Below, in pieces: positions 1 through 8,903 of a stretch of DNA of 40,321 bases; within the stretch, counting starts at the first letter, position 1; the number at the start of each line of letters is the position of its first letter. The translations under genes were made by a program, and so were the position numbers. The stretch is from JBGCFO01 sp045106955 (GTDB lineage Bacteria > Pseudomonadota > Alphaproteobacteria > Rickettsiales > Rickettsiaceae). The notes beneath the pieces are model-generated. The model did no database searches and was not told the origin of the DNA. It worked only from the letters and a program-made list of their open reading frames with translations. The stretch covers positions 1 to 40,321 of the forward strand of contig JBGCFO010000002.1 in NCBI GenBank assembly GCA_045106955.1, written 5' to 3'.

Positions 1-1
1 T

Positions 2-184
2 TTAGAGCGCTGTCAGTCTCGTAACGCACGAGCGCAACGAAACCATATTTTTATGTCTATTTATGCCTGGTTAATCAAATTTAAGCGCAGGATTTTAGAA
101 GGCATTTCTTTTTATCGGCAGGATTGGGAGATTATCAAACCAGCAATTTCGTTAAGAATGAGGAGTATTTTGACAACTACCTAA
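2..184 (+). CDS. Transposase, C-terminal part only (cut by window edge)
   Basis: This frame is open from the first bases of the window to a TAA and encodes 60 residues. It contains RNARAQRNHIFMSIYAWLIK, which looks like the last helices of a DDE transposase of the IS4/IS5-like superfamily: the R-x-A-x-x-x-N-H pattern followed by a hydrophobic helix near the C-terminus. The rest of the gene lies outside the window, so completeness, family and terminal inverted repeats cannot be judged. It ends only 4 bases from the stop of the convergent protease gene. An alternative is an old transposase relic. The family call is from memory of the motif and is moderate. Confidence 0.5.
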   Translation, partial: LERCQSRNARAQRNHIFMSIYAWLIKFKRRILEGISFYRQDWEIIKPAISLRMRSILTTT

Positions 185-188
185 AGTT

Positions 189-1499
189 TTAGCGCGAAAC
201 TCCTGGTGTATTATGTTTGTTTAGCTTTACAGTATTTATAGCTTTTTTTATACTATTACGATTAGTACCAGCCTCAAAGAAAGTTGATGAGGCTTGTAAT
301 GCTTGTACTAGAAATTGTGATGTGCTTTCATTATTTACAGCTACATTGTGAGCTAATTCATCTAGTAATCGACCGTTTTCATCTTCAAGATTGACATTAT
401 TTTTATATAATTTAGATTTACGCATTGCATTGATTTCATCAGGCTTCATTGTTTTTAATGTATTATGCACCATTGCAATCTCACCTGCTGCTGCATATTT
501 AATTACTTTATGGATATTATCATCTTGATTAATGTGTCGTTTGTAATTAACCTTTTCTTCTTGAGGATACCCAGATTGATCATCTATAGCTGCTTCGTGA
601 TACTCTAATTTTGTATTTTGATCTCGCATTGAAGCAATCTCTTTTATTAATTTTTCATTGTATTGATTGTTATTTTTCATATTAAAATAAAATTGCTCTA
701 TATAATACAAATTATCATTCTCTATGATAAGATTCTGAAATTTTTCGTCAGTATTTTCTTGATTTATATATTGCTTGCAAATCTCTATAATTTTGCTTTT
801 GATATCAGGTTTTAATATATGATTCCATAAATCAGATATTTGTTTTTCTTTAGAAGCTTTAGCATGTTTCCAATAAATTTCTGGCGCGAGCCTGTACTGT
901 TCTTCTCGTAATCCTTTTTCTGAGTTTATTTGTTGAAAATCTAAACCAGCAGCTTTTAACATATTATGTACAGCATATGGTCCGCAATCATAACCATTTT
1001 GTTGTTGATCAGATTGGATTGGCTTACTATTAATTATTAGATCTAATTGGTTCATAGCTTCATCAATTTCCTTAGGAATTGTACCATTATTTCCAGACAA
1101 GGAGTCTGTGTAAGTATATTGATACCCTCCTATTAGATTGTGATGCACCACCAATCCAACCCAATGACTATTTTCTAGATTTATAGGAACAATAAAATGA
1201 GTAGAAGCATTATCATCTTTCTGCATTTCCATGAAATATTTAAGACGCTCTTGTATGGAATCCAGTCCAAAGCTCTCGCCTGAATGATTAATATTATTTG
1301 GTATAACTATTTTTTCATTATTACCATTAGGACTTTTTAATACATGAACCTTATCGTCATTCGTTGATTTAATCAACTCAAAGTTTTTAGTATAACCATT
1401 AATTGCTCTTTCTATATCTTCATTATCGTACCATACTTCATATGCATTATTAGTATCTGGTATATCATTATCATATAGAGTTAGTTGTATTTTACTCAT
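189..1499 (-). CDS. Ulp1/C48-like cysteine protease, putative host-directed effector
   Basis: The 436-residue protein carries the papain-like fold signature of the Ulp1/SENP (C48) family. It has SHWVGLVV with His112, YTDSL with Asp132, and QQNGYDCGP with Gln166 and Cys172, which gives the His-Asp-Gln-Cys order and the six-residue Gln-to-Cys spacing of SUMO/NEDD8 proteases. The catalytic domain lies at about residues 75-185; residues 190-436 are mostly helical, charged and unrecognised. No signal peptide is seen. Such proteases remove ubiquitin-like modifiers in eukaryotes; in intracellular bacteria they are typically secreted into the host, so an effector role is inferred. The start ATG is clear. 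The C-terminus ends right beside a transposase fragment, so the original 3' end may have been altered. Confidence 0.8.
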   Translation of the reverse strand: MSKIQLTLYDNDIPDTNNAYEVWYDNEDIERAINGYTKNFELIKSTNDDKVHVLKSPNGNNEKIVIPNNINHSGESFGLDSIQERLKYFMEMQKDDNASTHFIVPINLENSHWVGLVVHHNLIGGYQYTYTDSLSGNNGTIPKEIDEAMNQLDLIINSKPIQSDQQQNGYDCGPYAVHNMLKAAGLDFQQINSEKGLREEQYRLAPEIYWKHAKASKEKQISDLWNHILKPDIKSKIIEICKQYINQENTDEKFQNLIIENDNLYYIEQFYFNMKNNNQYNEKLIKEIASMRDQNTKLEYHEAAIDDQSGYPQEEKVNYKRHINQDDNIHKVIKYAAAGEIAMVHNTLKTMKPDEINAMRKSKLYKNNVNLEDENGRLLDELAHNVAVNNESTSQFLVQALQASSTFFEAGTNRNSIKKAINTVKLNKHNTPGVSR

Positions 1500-1646
1500 A
1501 TCCTATTATCATAATATTAATCATATTCAAAATCATTGTAACATTTTATTAAGAAAGAATTTATAAATTAAGAAGATTTCATAAGATAAAAATATACATT
1601 AGATGCGCAATATCAATAGTGGTACATGAATATAAACAATGATTAT

Positions 1647-2402
1647 TTACATACTCAAATTTAGAGTTATCGCTATTGAATCAACAGTTTTATTGATGAT
1701 TGTAATTATTGTAATATATAATATTGCAAATAATGTCAGCATTTGAGCCGGGGTGAGTACAAAGAATACTTGAAAATTTGGCATTAATCTAGATAATATG
1801 CCAGCAGCAGTCAGAGTCATCATGCTAACTACCAAAAATGGAGAGACAAGGCGAAATGCTAGCAGCATCGCATTATGAACTAGATATATAATATATTGAG
1901 TCATATCTGCAATATCTAATAATTTGCCAGGTGGAAATTTTTGATAAGATTCAATTATTGCGTAAAATAAAACATGATGAGTATCGGTAATGATAATTGC
2001 AGCAGAAATTATTATAGAAAAGAAGGTAGCAAAAATAGCCGTTTGGGAGTTCTGATTTGGATCGAAAAACATGGCAGCGCCAAGACCAGATTGCATTGCA
2101 ATGATCTGTCCAAGAATGTTCAGTGCTAAAAAATATATTTTTGCACCAATGCTAATAATTATGCCAATTAGAATTTCTACCATTATTACAGCGAAATTAT
2201 TGGCAAATTGCGTAGACTGAGATGGTAAATATTCCTTTAGAACAGGAAAGCATACCAAAGAAATGGTAAATGCTATAGCTAATCTTGTTCTAACAAAAAT
2301 ATATTTATTGCTAATTGCAGGAAAAAATGCAATTGCCGCTGCGATTCTAGAAAAGACTAGCAGAAATTGAAAAACTATATCTGATGAAAGATTAGCGAGC
2401 AT
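1647..2402 (-). CDS. fliR: Flagellar biosynthetic protein FliR
   Basis: This is a 251-residue, very hydrophobic protein of normal FliR length. FliR is an inner-membrane component of the flagellar type III export gate, with FliP and FliQ. Supporting features are the N-terminal FSRIAAAIAFFP segment, a central QSGLGAAMFFDPNQNSQ loop (family: G-x-x-x-x-DPxxxxQ) and the C-terminal SRLMPNFQVFFVLTPAQ stretch, which is highly typical of FliR/SctT. Several membrane helices are visible. It stands alone, with no flagellar neighbour on either side, consistent with the scattered flagellar genes of Rickettsiales. No clear promoter was found upstream. Confidence 0.93.
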   Translation of the reverse strand: MLANLSSDIVFQFLLVFSRIAAAIAFFPAISNKYIFVRTRLAIAFTISLVCFPVLKEYLPSQSTQFANNFAVIMVEILIGIIISIGAKIYFLALNILGQIIAMQSGLGAAMFFDPNQNSQTAIFATFFSIIISAAIIITDTHHVLFYAIIESYQKFPPGKLLDIADMTQYIIYLVHNAMLLAFRLVSPFLVVSMMTLTAAGILSRLMPNFQVFFVLTPAQMLTLFAILYITIITIINKTVDSIAITLNLSM

Positions 2403-2604
2403 GAGTTATTTATACTTGATGTGTATGAAATTGTTTGTATTTTGTGAGTAGAACTTGCAATTTTTCATATTTGCTATTAATTTAATATTCCTATATATAA
2501 ATAGATTAAACAATCAAGTTATAATTATCTACATTAATATATAACATAAAGATTGTCTTTAGAAGAATATAGAATATTTTAATTGAGTTAAAATTGTAAG
2601 AAGC

Positions 2605-3159
2605 ATGTTAACAGATAAACACCAACAGTTACATGGAACTACGATATTGTGCGTCAAAAAAGGCGAAGATGTTGTAATTGCCGCAGATGGCCAAGTATCA
2701 TTAGGCAATACAATATTAAAATCTAATTCTAAAAAATTGAGAACATTATATAATAATTCAATAGTTGCAGGTTTTGCAGGATCTACTGCAGATGCATTGA
2801 CTTTATTTGAGCATTTAGAAATGAAATTAGAAAAACATTCACATCATTTGCTTAGAAGCGCTGTAGAACTTGCAAAGGATTGGCGTCTTGATAAATACCT
2901 GAGAAAATTAGAAGCGATGCTCATTGTTGCAAATAAAGATAATATTCTAATTATCACTGGTAATGGAGATGTTGTAGAATCAGAAATAGGAACTGCGGCG
3001 ATTGGATCGGGCGGAGCATATGCTCTTTCTGCGGCGCAAGCGTTTTTATCTATTGAAACTGAATTAACAGCAGAAGACATAGTAAAAAAATCAATGAAAA
3101 TAGCTGCTGATATTTGTGTATTTTCAAATCAAAATATTATAATAGAGAAAGTTTCATGA
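2605..3159 (+). CDS. hslV: ATP-dependent protease HslUV, peptidase subunit HslV
   Basis: HslV is the proteolytic chamber of the HslUV (ClpQY) protease in the cytoplasm. The 184-residue protein has HGTTILCV near the start; by family analogy an 11-residue propeptide is removed to expose Thr12 as the N-terminal nucleophile. Further family blocks are AADGQVSLGNT, AGFAGSTADALTLFE, AVELAKDWR and ITGNGDVVE with GSGGAYA. The length matches the family plus the short propeptide usual in alphaproteobacteria. The ATG is preceded by a purine-rich GTAAGAAG. The stop overlaps the start of hslU by 4 bases (ATGA), so the two are translationally coupled. Confidence 0.97.
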   Translation: MLTDKHQQLHGTTILCVKKGEDVVIAADGQVSLGNTILKSNSKKLRTLYNNSIVAGFAGSTADALTLFEHLEMKLEKHSHHLLRSAVELAKDWRLDKYLRKLEAMLIVANKDNILIITGNGDVVESEIGTAAIGSGGAYALSAAQAFLSIETELTAEDIVKKSMKIAADICVFSNQNIIIEKVS

Positions 3160-4565
3160 ATGCAAAATCTACTACCAGCGCTAGCAAAGGCGCTAACAAT
3201 AGTTCTAAAAGGACTAGTAAGCCCATGGGTAAAGCGCAAGCTCAGCTAAACAATATGGGGTTAACGCCAAAAGAAATTGTAAAGGAACTAGATCGATTCA
3301 TTATTGGTCAAGGCGCAGCAAAAAAAGCAGTGGCGATTGCATTGCGTAATCGTTATAGAAGAAAAATGATTCCAAAGCCTATGCATGATGAGATTGTTCC
3401 AAAGAATATTTTAATGGTAGGACCAACTGGAGTTGGCAAAACTGAAATTGCTCGTCGTCTTGCAAAATTGTCAGATTCTCCTTTTATCAAAATTGAAGCA
3501 ACTAAATTTACTGAAGTTGGTTATGTTGGAAGGGATGTTGAATCAATTATACGCGATCTTGTAGAAATAGCGATTGCCAGTGAAAAAGTTAAAGCTAAAA
3601 AATCAATTAAGCCAGTTGCAGAAGAAAAAGTCATAGAGATTATCTTAGACGCTTTAGTTGGAAAATCTTCTTCAGAGGAAACTAGAGAAAAATTTTATAA
3701 GAAAATTATGTCTGGAAAATTAGAAGATCAGGAGATAGAAATTGATCTTCCAGATACTTCCGTCAATAGTGGTATGCAACTCGATATTCCAGGAATGCCT
3801 GGCTCTGCTATGAGCGTATTAAATATTTCTGATATGCTGGGAAAAGTGCTATCTTCAAAGAAGACTAAGCCAAAGACACTTGCGATTAAAGATGCGAAAC
3901 GTGTTTTAATTGCAGAAGAATCTGATAAGCTTATTGATCAGGAGAAAGTCTTATCATTAGCTTTGTCCGAAGTTGAAAATAATGGGATAGTATTCCTTGA
4001 TGAAATCGACAAGATTGCCTCTAGATCAGACAAGAAAAGTGGTGAAGTGAGTCGTGAAGGAGTTCAAAGAGATTTGTTGCCTTTAATTGAAGGAACTAAT
4101 GTTAATACAAAATATGGAGCAATTTCTACAAATCATATTTTATTCATTTCTTCTGGCGCATTTCATTTATCTAAACCATCTGATTTATTGCCAGAATTAC
4201 AAGGTCGTTTTCCTATCAGAGTAGAGCTCAGTCCTTTAACTAAACAAGACTTAATGCGTATTCTAACAGAACCTGAATCAAGTTTAATTAAACAATACAA
4301 AGCCTTATTGGCAACAGAGAATATTTCATTGGAATTTACCGATAAAGCAATAGATAAACTTGCATCAATTGGAATAAATTTTAATTCTGAAGTTGAAGAC
4401 ATTGGAGCTAGGCGTTTACACACAATATTAGAAAAACTACTTGAAGATATCAGCTTTAATTCTCATGAAATGCAAGGGCAAAAAGTAGTTATTGATGAGC
4501 GTATTATTGATGAACGCCTATCGAATATATTTCAAAATATTAATTTATCTAAATTTATTTTATAA
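3156..4565 (+). CDS. hslU: ATP-dependent protease HslUV, ATPase subunit HslU
   Basis: HslU is the AAA+ unfoldase that feeds proteins to HslV. I take the ATG that overlaps the hslV stop (ATGA) and follows GAGAAAG, giving 469 residues. An upstream in-frame ATG at 3114 would add 14 residues inside hslV and is unlikely. Walker A is GPTGVGKT (about 89-96), Walker B is VFLDEID, and the segment between them contains the substrate-gripping I domain. The C-terminus ends in LSKFIL, the tail that docks into HslV. The first ~33 residues are a Ser/Lys-rich extension before the conserved LTPKEIV block, somewhat longer than usual. Confidence 0.97.
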   Translation: MNAKSTTSASKGANNSSKRTSKPMGKAQAQLNNMGLTPKEIVKELDRFIIGQGAAKKAVAIALRNRYRRKMIPKPMHDEIVPKNILMVGPTGVGKTEIARRLAKLSDSPFIKIEATKFTEVGYVGRDVESIIRDLVEIAIASEKVKAKKSIKPVAEEKVIEIILDALVGKSSSEETREKFYKKIMSGKLEDQEIEIDLPDTSVNSGMQLDIPGMPGSAMSVLNISDMLGKVLSSKKTKPKTLAIKDAKRVLIAEESDKLIDQEKVLSLALSEVENNGIVFLDEIDKIASRSDKKSGEVSREGVQRDLLPLIEGTNVNTKYGAISTNHILFISSGAFHLSKPSDLLPELQGRFPIRVELSPLTKQDLMRILTEPESSLIKQYKALLATENISLEFTDKAIDKLASIGINFNSEVEDIGARRLHTILEKLLEDISFNSHEMQGQKVVIDERIIDERLSNIFQNINLSKFIL

Positions 4566-4676
4566 TACATATATTTATATAAGGTAAATTATATTATTTG
4601 CGCTTTTAATGTTTAATATTATGTATATATTTTATATTATAGATTTATATATATAATATTAATTAATTATTGTCTC

Positions 4677-6209
4677 ATGGTAGTTCATGTTAAAAGTCTA
4701 GCATTTAATGGCATTGAAATTATTGATGTCGATGTTCAAATACAAGTGTCTACAGGAGTTCCTGGATTTGTTATTGTTGGCCTTGCTGATAAAACAATTG
4801 CAGAGTCAAAAGAACGAGTGCGCGCAGCATTGTCAGCAATTGGTCTTGCTTTGCCTGCAAAAAAAATCCTAATAAATTTATCTCCAGCTGATTTAGTCAA
4901 AGAAGGAAGTCATTTTGATCTACCTATCGCTTGTGGATTATTAGCTAGTATGGATGTTTTACCAAAGGATATTGTTTGTTCTTATCTTATTTTAGGAGAG
5001 CTTTCTCTTGATGGATCTATCTTACCAGTCAATGGAGCTTTACCAGCAGCAATTGGAGCTCTAGCTAGAAACAAAGGATTAATTTGCCCAAAAGGTAATG
5101 GCTCTGAAGCTGCTTGGTCTTCGAATGAGAGCATTATTGCTCCATCGAACCTATTGGAAATAGTAAATCATTTCAAAGGCTCTCAGGTGCTTTCTCCGCC
5201 AGAAATAAAACTAAGCGATTCTACGCAGGATCAATACGCTGATTTACGCGATATCAAAGGCCAAAAGCAAGCGAAAAGAGCATTGGAAATTGCAGCTGCA
5301 GGTGGTCATCATATGCTAATGGTAGGTCCACCTGGAGCTGGTAAATCGCTTTTAGCTTCACGCATCCCAGGTATATTGCCATATATGACATCGCAAGAGA
5401 TTTTAGAATGTAGCGCAATTGCTAGTGTTTCTGGTAATATTAAGAATGGAGCGCTACAAAGCACACGTCCATTTAGATCTCCTCATCATACATGCTCTGC
5501 TGCTTCTATGGTTGGAGGTGGAATAGGTCGGAAAGTAAAGCCAGGGGAGATTTCTTTATCGCATAATGGCGTTTTGTTTTTAGATGAATTACCGGAATTT
5601 TCATCAGACGTCATAGAATCCTTAAGGCAGCCAATTGAAGTAGGAGAGGTGACTATCGCTCGTGCTAATTATCATGTTAAATATCCAGCAAATTTTCAGT
5701 TAATTGCTGCGATGAATCCTTGTAAATGTGGATATTTAGGAGATGAACGCAGAGAATGTTCCAAAGCTCCAAAATGTAGCAGTAATTATCAAATGAAGAT
5801 TTCTGGTCCAATGTTAGATAGATTTGATATTAATATTGAAGTGCCAAACGTTTCAGTAGAGGATTATAATTATATTAATAATGATGATGCTGAATCTTCA
5901 GCAATTGTAGCCTCTAGAGTATTGAAGGCAAGAAAAATACAGGCTGAGCGTTATGATGGATATAATATTGCATTAAATAGTAGATTAGATGGCAAATTGC
6001 TTATTGATTATGCTATACCTATAGATGATGGAAAAGATTTATTGAATGAAGCTGCTAAAAAATTTCATTTTTCGATGCGTGGATATAATAAAATTTTAAG
6101 AGTCGCTAGAACAATAGCAGATCTTGATGCATCTTTTGTAGTAAAAAAATCTCATATATCAGAAGCTATAAATTATAGATACATGAATTTTACCAATTTA
6201 TTACTGTAG
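4677..6209 (+). CDS. comM: YifB/ComM family Mg-chelatase-like AAA+ ATPase
   Basis: The 510-residue protein matches the full length of the ComM/YifB family. It has an N-terminal LonC-like domain (GVPGFVIVGLADKTIAESKE, then INLSPADLVKEGSHFDLP), a Walker A GPPGAGKS at about 217-224, a Walker B VLFLDELPEF, and a Cys-containing insert (NPCKCGYLGD ... CSKAPKC) before GPMLDRFDI. In naturally transformable bacteria ComM is a branch-migration helicase; in other bacteria the role is less clear, so the function here is by family. It follows hslU by 111 AT-rich bases with no visible terminator and converges with the DoxX gene. Confidence 0.93.
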   Translation: MVVHVKSLAFNGIEIIDVDVQIQVSTGVPGFVIVGLADKTIAESKERVRAALSAIGLALPAKKILINLSPADLVKEGSHFDLPIACGLLASMDVLPKDIVCSYLILGELSLDGSILPVNGALPAAIGALARNKGLICPKGNGSEAAWSSNESIIAPSNLLEIVNHFKGSQVLSPPEIKLSDSTQDQYADLRDIKGQKQAKRALEIAAAGGHHMLMVGPPGAGKSLLASRIPGILPYMTSQEILECSAIASVSGNIKNGALQSTRPFRSPHHTCSAASMVGGGIGRKVKPGEISLSHNGVLFLDELPEFSSDVIESLRQPIEVGEVTIARANYHVKYPANFQLIAAMNPCKCGYLGDERRECSKAPKCSSNYQMKISGPMLDRFDINIEVPNVSVEDYNYINNDDAESSAIVASRVLKARKIQAERYDGYNIALNSRLDGKLLIDYAIPIDDGKDLLNEAAKKFHFSMRGYNKILRVARTIADLDASFVVKKSHISEAINYRYMNFTNLLL

Positions 6210-6239
6210 ATTTAGGTTATGCTTAGGTTTCTATAGAGC

Positions 6240-6692
6240 TTAAGACGCAATATTGCTGTATTTTTTTCTAAAGAAATGATCAATAGAAATTTTACCAGGT
6301 CCGTAACAAAGAATGGTCGATAAACATATTGCCCAATATAAATGATCAGTCAAGTTTAGATACGTGAATTGGATAATTGCTGTCATTACAAGCAAAGGCA
6401 ATGTAGCAATTCGTGTTGCGAGTCCAAACAACAGTAGAGCAGGGCATGCAAGTTCAAATATAGTAGCAAAATATGCCGCTAATTCATATGGGATTATAGG
6501 CACATTATATTCATATTGAAATAAATATAATGTTGCATTCCAATTGCTAATTTTGATTTGACCAGAATACCAGAAAATTTGAGCAATCCAATACCTTGTA
6601 AACAACAATATTAGTGGTAACATTGCAGATTCTAAAACTTTAATTATGCTTAGATAATAAGTGATTAGACAGTATCGTTTTTTAAATCGCAT
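6240..6692 (-). CDS. DoxX-family membrane protein of the bufferin-type operon
   Basis: A 150-residue protein with about four membrane helices. Features of the DoxX/SURF4-like family are RYWIAQIFWYSGQIKIS after the first helix, the short loop before ELAAYFATIFELACPALLLFG, and a third helix after LATRIATLPL. DoxX genes commonly accompany DUF692/DUF2063/DUF2282 genes, and this one is the last of four minus-strand genes of that set, 36 bases after bufC. Its biochemical role in the pathway is not established. The start ATG is the upstream one; a second Met at residue 24 would remove a basic N-terminal stretch. Confidence 0.85.
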   Translation of the reverse strand: MRFKKRYCLITYYLSIIKVLESAMLPLILLFTRYWIAQIFWYSGQIKISNWNATLYLFQYEYNVPIIPYELAAYFATIFELACPALLLFGLATRIATLPLLVMTAIIQFTYLNLTDHLYWAICLSTILCYGPGKISIDHFFRKKYSNIAS

Positions 6693-6728
6693 TCTTTTTA
6701 TATGCCATACTTACGTAGGTTTTACCAC

Positions 6729-7457
6729 TTAATAGTGTAGCATGTTATATTCGATTAAAAAATCTATAACCCCTGACAGATCAAATTTATTATTATGTTG
6801 TAACATAATTTCATATGTATTAATAATCGTTTGATTGTTTTGCATTATTTGTATAAATCGCCAGAAGTCTTTAGAAACTACTTTTGCAATAACTTTATTA
6901 TTAGATTGTAAAACTATAAAATAATAATTCCCAAGTTCAAAGCTTGATTTAGAAATATTATTTATAAAATCTTCTATTTTGTGCAATGCAAAATGAGAAG
7001 AATGTAAAAAAATACCAGGTCGTAATTTTAATGATAAAACATCAACTTCTTCTATATTATTTATTGCATAATTTTCATATTGATTAGATGTACTTAAGTA
7101 CTGAAGCCATTGATATTGAGCAAAATCTTTCAAATATTTTATTGCTTTCAATTCGTTTCTTTGCGATAAAAATTCAACAAATTTTTCTGCCCAATTATCA
7201 TGCAAAGGAGAACTTGGCCAGTGAGCAGTATTTTGCAGGAATTTATAACTTGCTGCATTTGCGCATTCTTCGCCAAGTAATTTCCAAATACCAGGATAAA
7301 TTGTTTTTAAAGTTTGAGATAAAACTATACACATATTATTACGATATATAATTAATCGTTCTTTCGGATAGTCTGATGAAATAAAATTTAAATCTGCATT
7401 ATCCTTAAATAAGCTATTTATAATATTTATTTGAATTGATTCTAAATTTAAGCGCAT
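6729..7457 (-). CDS. bufC: DUF2063 (HvfC/BufC-like) partner protein
   Basis: The 242-residue protein begins with the DUF2063 N-terminal domain: RLIIYRNNMCIVLSQTLKTI then YPGIWKLLGEE, in which the R-x-x-I-Y-R-N-N and Y-P patterns are typical. The C-terminal half is diverged. In the recently described bufferin pathway this family acts with the MNIO enzyme, recognising the precursor and delivering it for cysteine modification. Its start overlaps the end of bufB by 10 bases, so the two products are probably made together. Function is by family and operon context. Confidence 0.85.
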   Translation of the reverse strand: MRLNLESIQINIINSLFKDNADLNFISSDYPKERLIIYRNNMCIVLSQTLKTIYPGIWKLLGEECANAASYKFLQNTAHWPSSPLHDNWAEKFVEFLSQRNELKAIKYLKDFAQYQWLQYLSTSNQYENYAINNIEEVDVLSLKLRPGIFLHSSHFALHKIEDFINNISKSSFELGNYYFIVLQSNNKVIAKVVSKDFWRFIQIMQNNQTIINTYEIMLQHNNKFDLSGVIDFLIEYNMLHY

Positions 7458-8278
7458 TTTCTATCTGCAAAAAGATATTTTTTTGCTTTTTGTATTTCAT
7501 TAATCAACACTGATAGCTCTGGTGCATTCTCGTCCCATTCAAACAAACTATAAACTGGGCCAAATTTTTTTATTGCATATTCGTATAATTCCCATACTTC
7601 ATCGCAAATAAAATCATCATGGGTGTCGATTTTTAGCACTTTATTTTTTGCAATCTGCTTGTGCGAGTGACCTGCTAAATGAATTTCTTTTACCAAATTT
7701 TTATCAATTTTATCTATATATTGCTTTGGATTAAAATCATTATTATGAGATGAAACATATATGTTATTTATATCTAATAATATACCAGCGCCAGATTGAA
7801 AAGCAATTTCTACTAAAAAATCAGCCTCTTGGATCATATCGCATTTGTAGCGCATATATGATGATGGATTTTCTATTAAAATTTGACGTTCCAAAAATTC
7901 TTGTGTATTAGTAACGTTATTTACAAAAATTCCTAATGATTCTGTTGTGTATGGTATAGGAATGAGATCTGGAATGTATTTGCCGTTAAATTTATTCCAT
8001 GATAGATGCTCTGATACTAAAAATGGTTCTACTTGATTAATTAGTGTTTTTAATGATTTTAGATGTTGATTATCTAATGTTTTCGATCCTAACGATAACC
8101 CAATACCATGCAAGCTAAGTTTGTAATGTTTGCCAATTTGGATCAATAAATCAACAAACTTACTATCAACATTTATAAAATTTTCACTATGTACTTCTAA
8201 AAATTCAATTGGGTATGTCTTTGAAAGGATATCATTGTAATGTTCTTTTCTAAGCCCTACTCCAAGAAGTGAATTCAT
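7448..8278 (-). CDS. bufB: DUF692 / MNIO iron enzyme (BufB-like)
   Basis: Multinuclear non-heme iron-dependent oxidative enzymes have a TIM-barrel fold and install oxazolone or thiooxazole groups on cysteines of a precursor peptide. The 276-residue protein has all the family blocks: GVGLRKEHY, LEVHSENF, LHGIGLSLGS (His57), SEHLSW (His91), ILIENPSSY (Glu136, Asn137), LLDINNIYVSSHN (Asp169), KEIHLAGH (His200), DTHDD (His220) and the late Glu247/Asp249. I chose the ATG 13 bases after the bufA stop; a TTG 9 bases earlier would add three residues. It lies between its precursor gene (bufA) and its partner (bufC), which strongly supports a bufferin-type pathway. Confidence 0.93.
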   Translation of the reverse strand: MNSLLGVGLRKEHYNDILSKTYPIEFLEVHSENFINVDSKFVDLLIQIGKHYKLSLHGIGLSLGSKTLDNQHLKSLKTLINQVEPFLVSEHLSWNKFNGKYIPDLIPIPYTTESLGIFVNNVTNTQEFLERQILIENPSSYMRYKCDMIQEADFLVEIAFQSGAGILLDINNIYVSSHNNDFNPKQYIDKIDKNLVKEIHLAGHSHKQIAKNKVLKIDTHDDFICDEVWELYEYAIKKFGPVYSLFEWDENAPELSVLINEIQKAKKYLFADRKCA

Positions 8279-8290
8279 TAGCCGCAATAT

Positions 8291-8764
8291 TTATACGTCA
8301 AGTTTATTTTTAATATTTTGAGGTATATTATCATTTAGCTTATTATTAGCTTTGATTTGGTGATTGATTTTATCGCACATTCCTTTTGGAACCATGATCC
8401 AAGCGTGAGGATCTCCAGCTGGATTTTGCCCCTGGCAACTATATGCTTTTGTCTGGCAATAACCATGATGGGCTTTAATTAAACCTTTGCCATTTTTGTC
8501 TACAACATGACATTTTTCCATTGAGTTTTTACCGTGTTTATCCTTAGAGCCTTTGCTTTTCTTATCTTTTTTATGCTTAGAAGATTTATCATGGCTCATA
8601 GGATTAGATTTTGATGAATCTTTTTTAGATACCGAATGCTCTTGTTGCATCTTATTGTTATTCATTGTATGTTTGGTAGTATCAGCATTGGCAATTGAGG
8701 AGCTAGCAGATGTTGCTAAAATTGCCGTGACAAGGGCCGATACAATTCGTGAGTTTTTGTTCAT
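8291..8764 (-). CDS. bufA: DUF2282 bufferin-type precursor (BufA1-like) with Lys/His/Met-rich insert
   Basis: The 157-residue protein has a signal peptide (about 1-27, ending SIANA) and a C-terminal DUF2282 core with four cysteines: EKC (85), YC (103), YSCQGQNPAGDPHAW (110) and VPKGMC (130). In this family the central cysteines are thought to be converted to 5-thiooxazoles and the product binds copper or a similar metal outside the cytoplasm. Residues about 30-83 form an unusual linker dominated by Lys, Ser, His and Met. The gap between Cys85 and Cys103 is longer than in the forms I remember. It is the first gene of the operon, with a good ribosome-binding site (AGAGGAA). Confidence 0.88.
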   Translation of the reverse strand: MNKNSRIVSALVTAILATSASSSIANADTTKHTMNNNKMQQEHSVSKKDSSKSNPMSHDKSSKHKKDKKSKGSKDKHGKNSMEKCHVVDKNGKGLIKAHHGYCQTKAYSCQGQNPAGDPHAWIMVPKGMCDKINHQIKANNKLNDNIPQNIKNKLDV

Positions 8765-8903
8765 AAATAATTCCTCTTTAAATAAATTTTAATTAAAATC
8801 CAATATGTATGATTTTATCAAAAAATCTAAATCGCTATTTATTAATTGTAATATCATGATAAATAAAAGCAGGTATAGGCGATATTTTTACATCAATATA
8901 TTA

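Noticed and set aside
20..42. ACGAGCGCAAC resembles a conserved piece of 16S rRNA
   Set aside because: The flanking bases do not match rRNA and the stretch lies inside a continuous transposase-like reading frame.
2844..3080. Minus-strand open frame of 78 codons
   Set aside because: It is antisense to the strongly conserved hslV and has no family features.
3114..3155. Earlier in-frame start for hslU
   Set aside because: It lies within hslV and lacks a ribosome-binding site; the ATGA overlap start is well placed.
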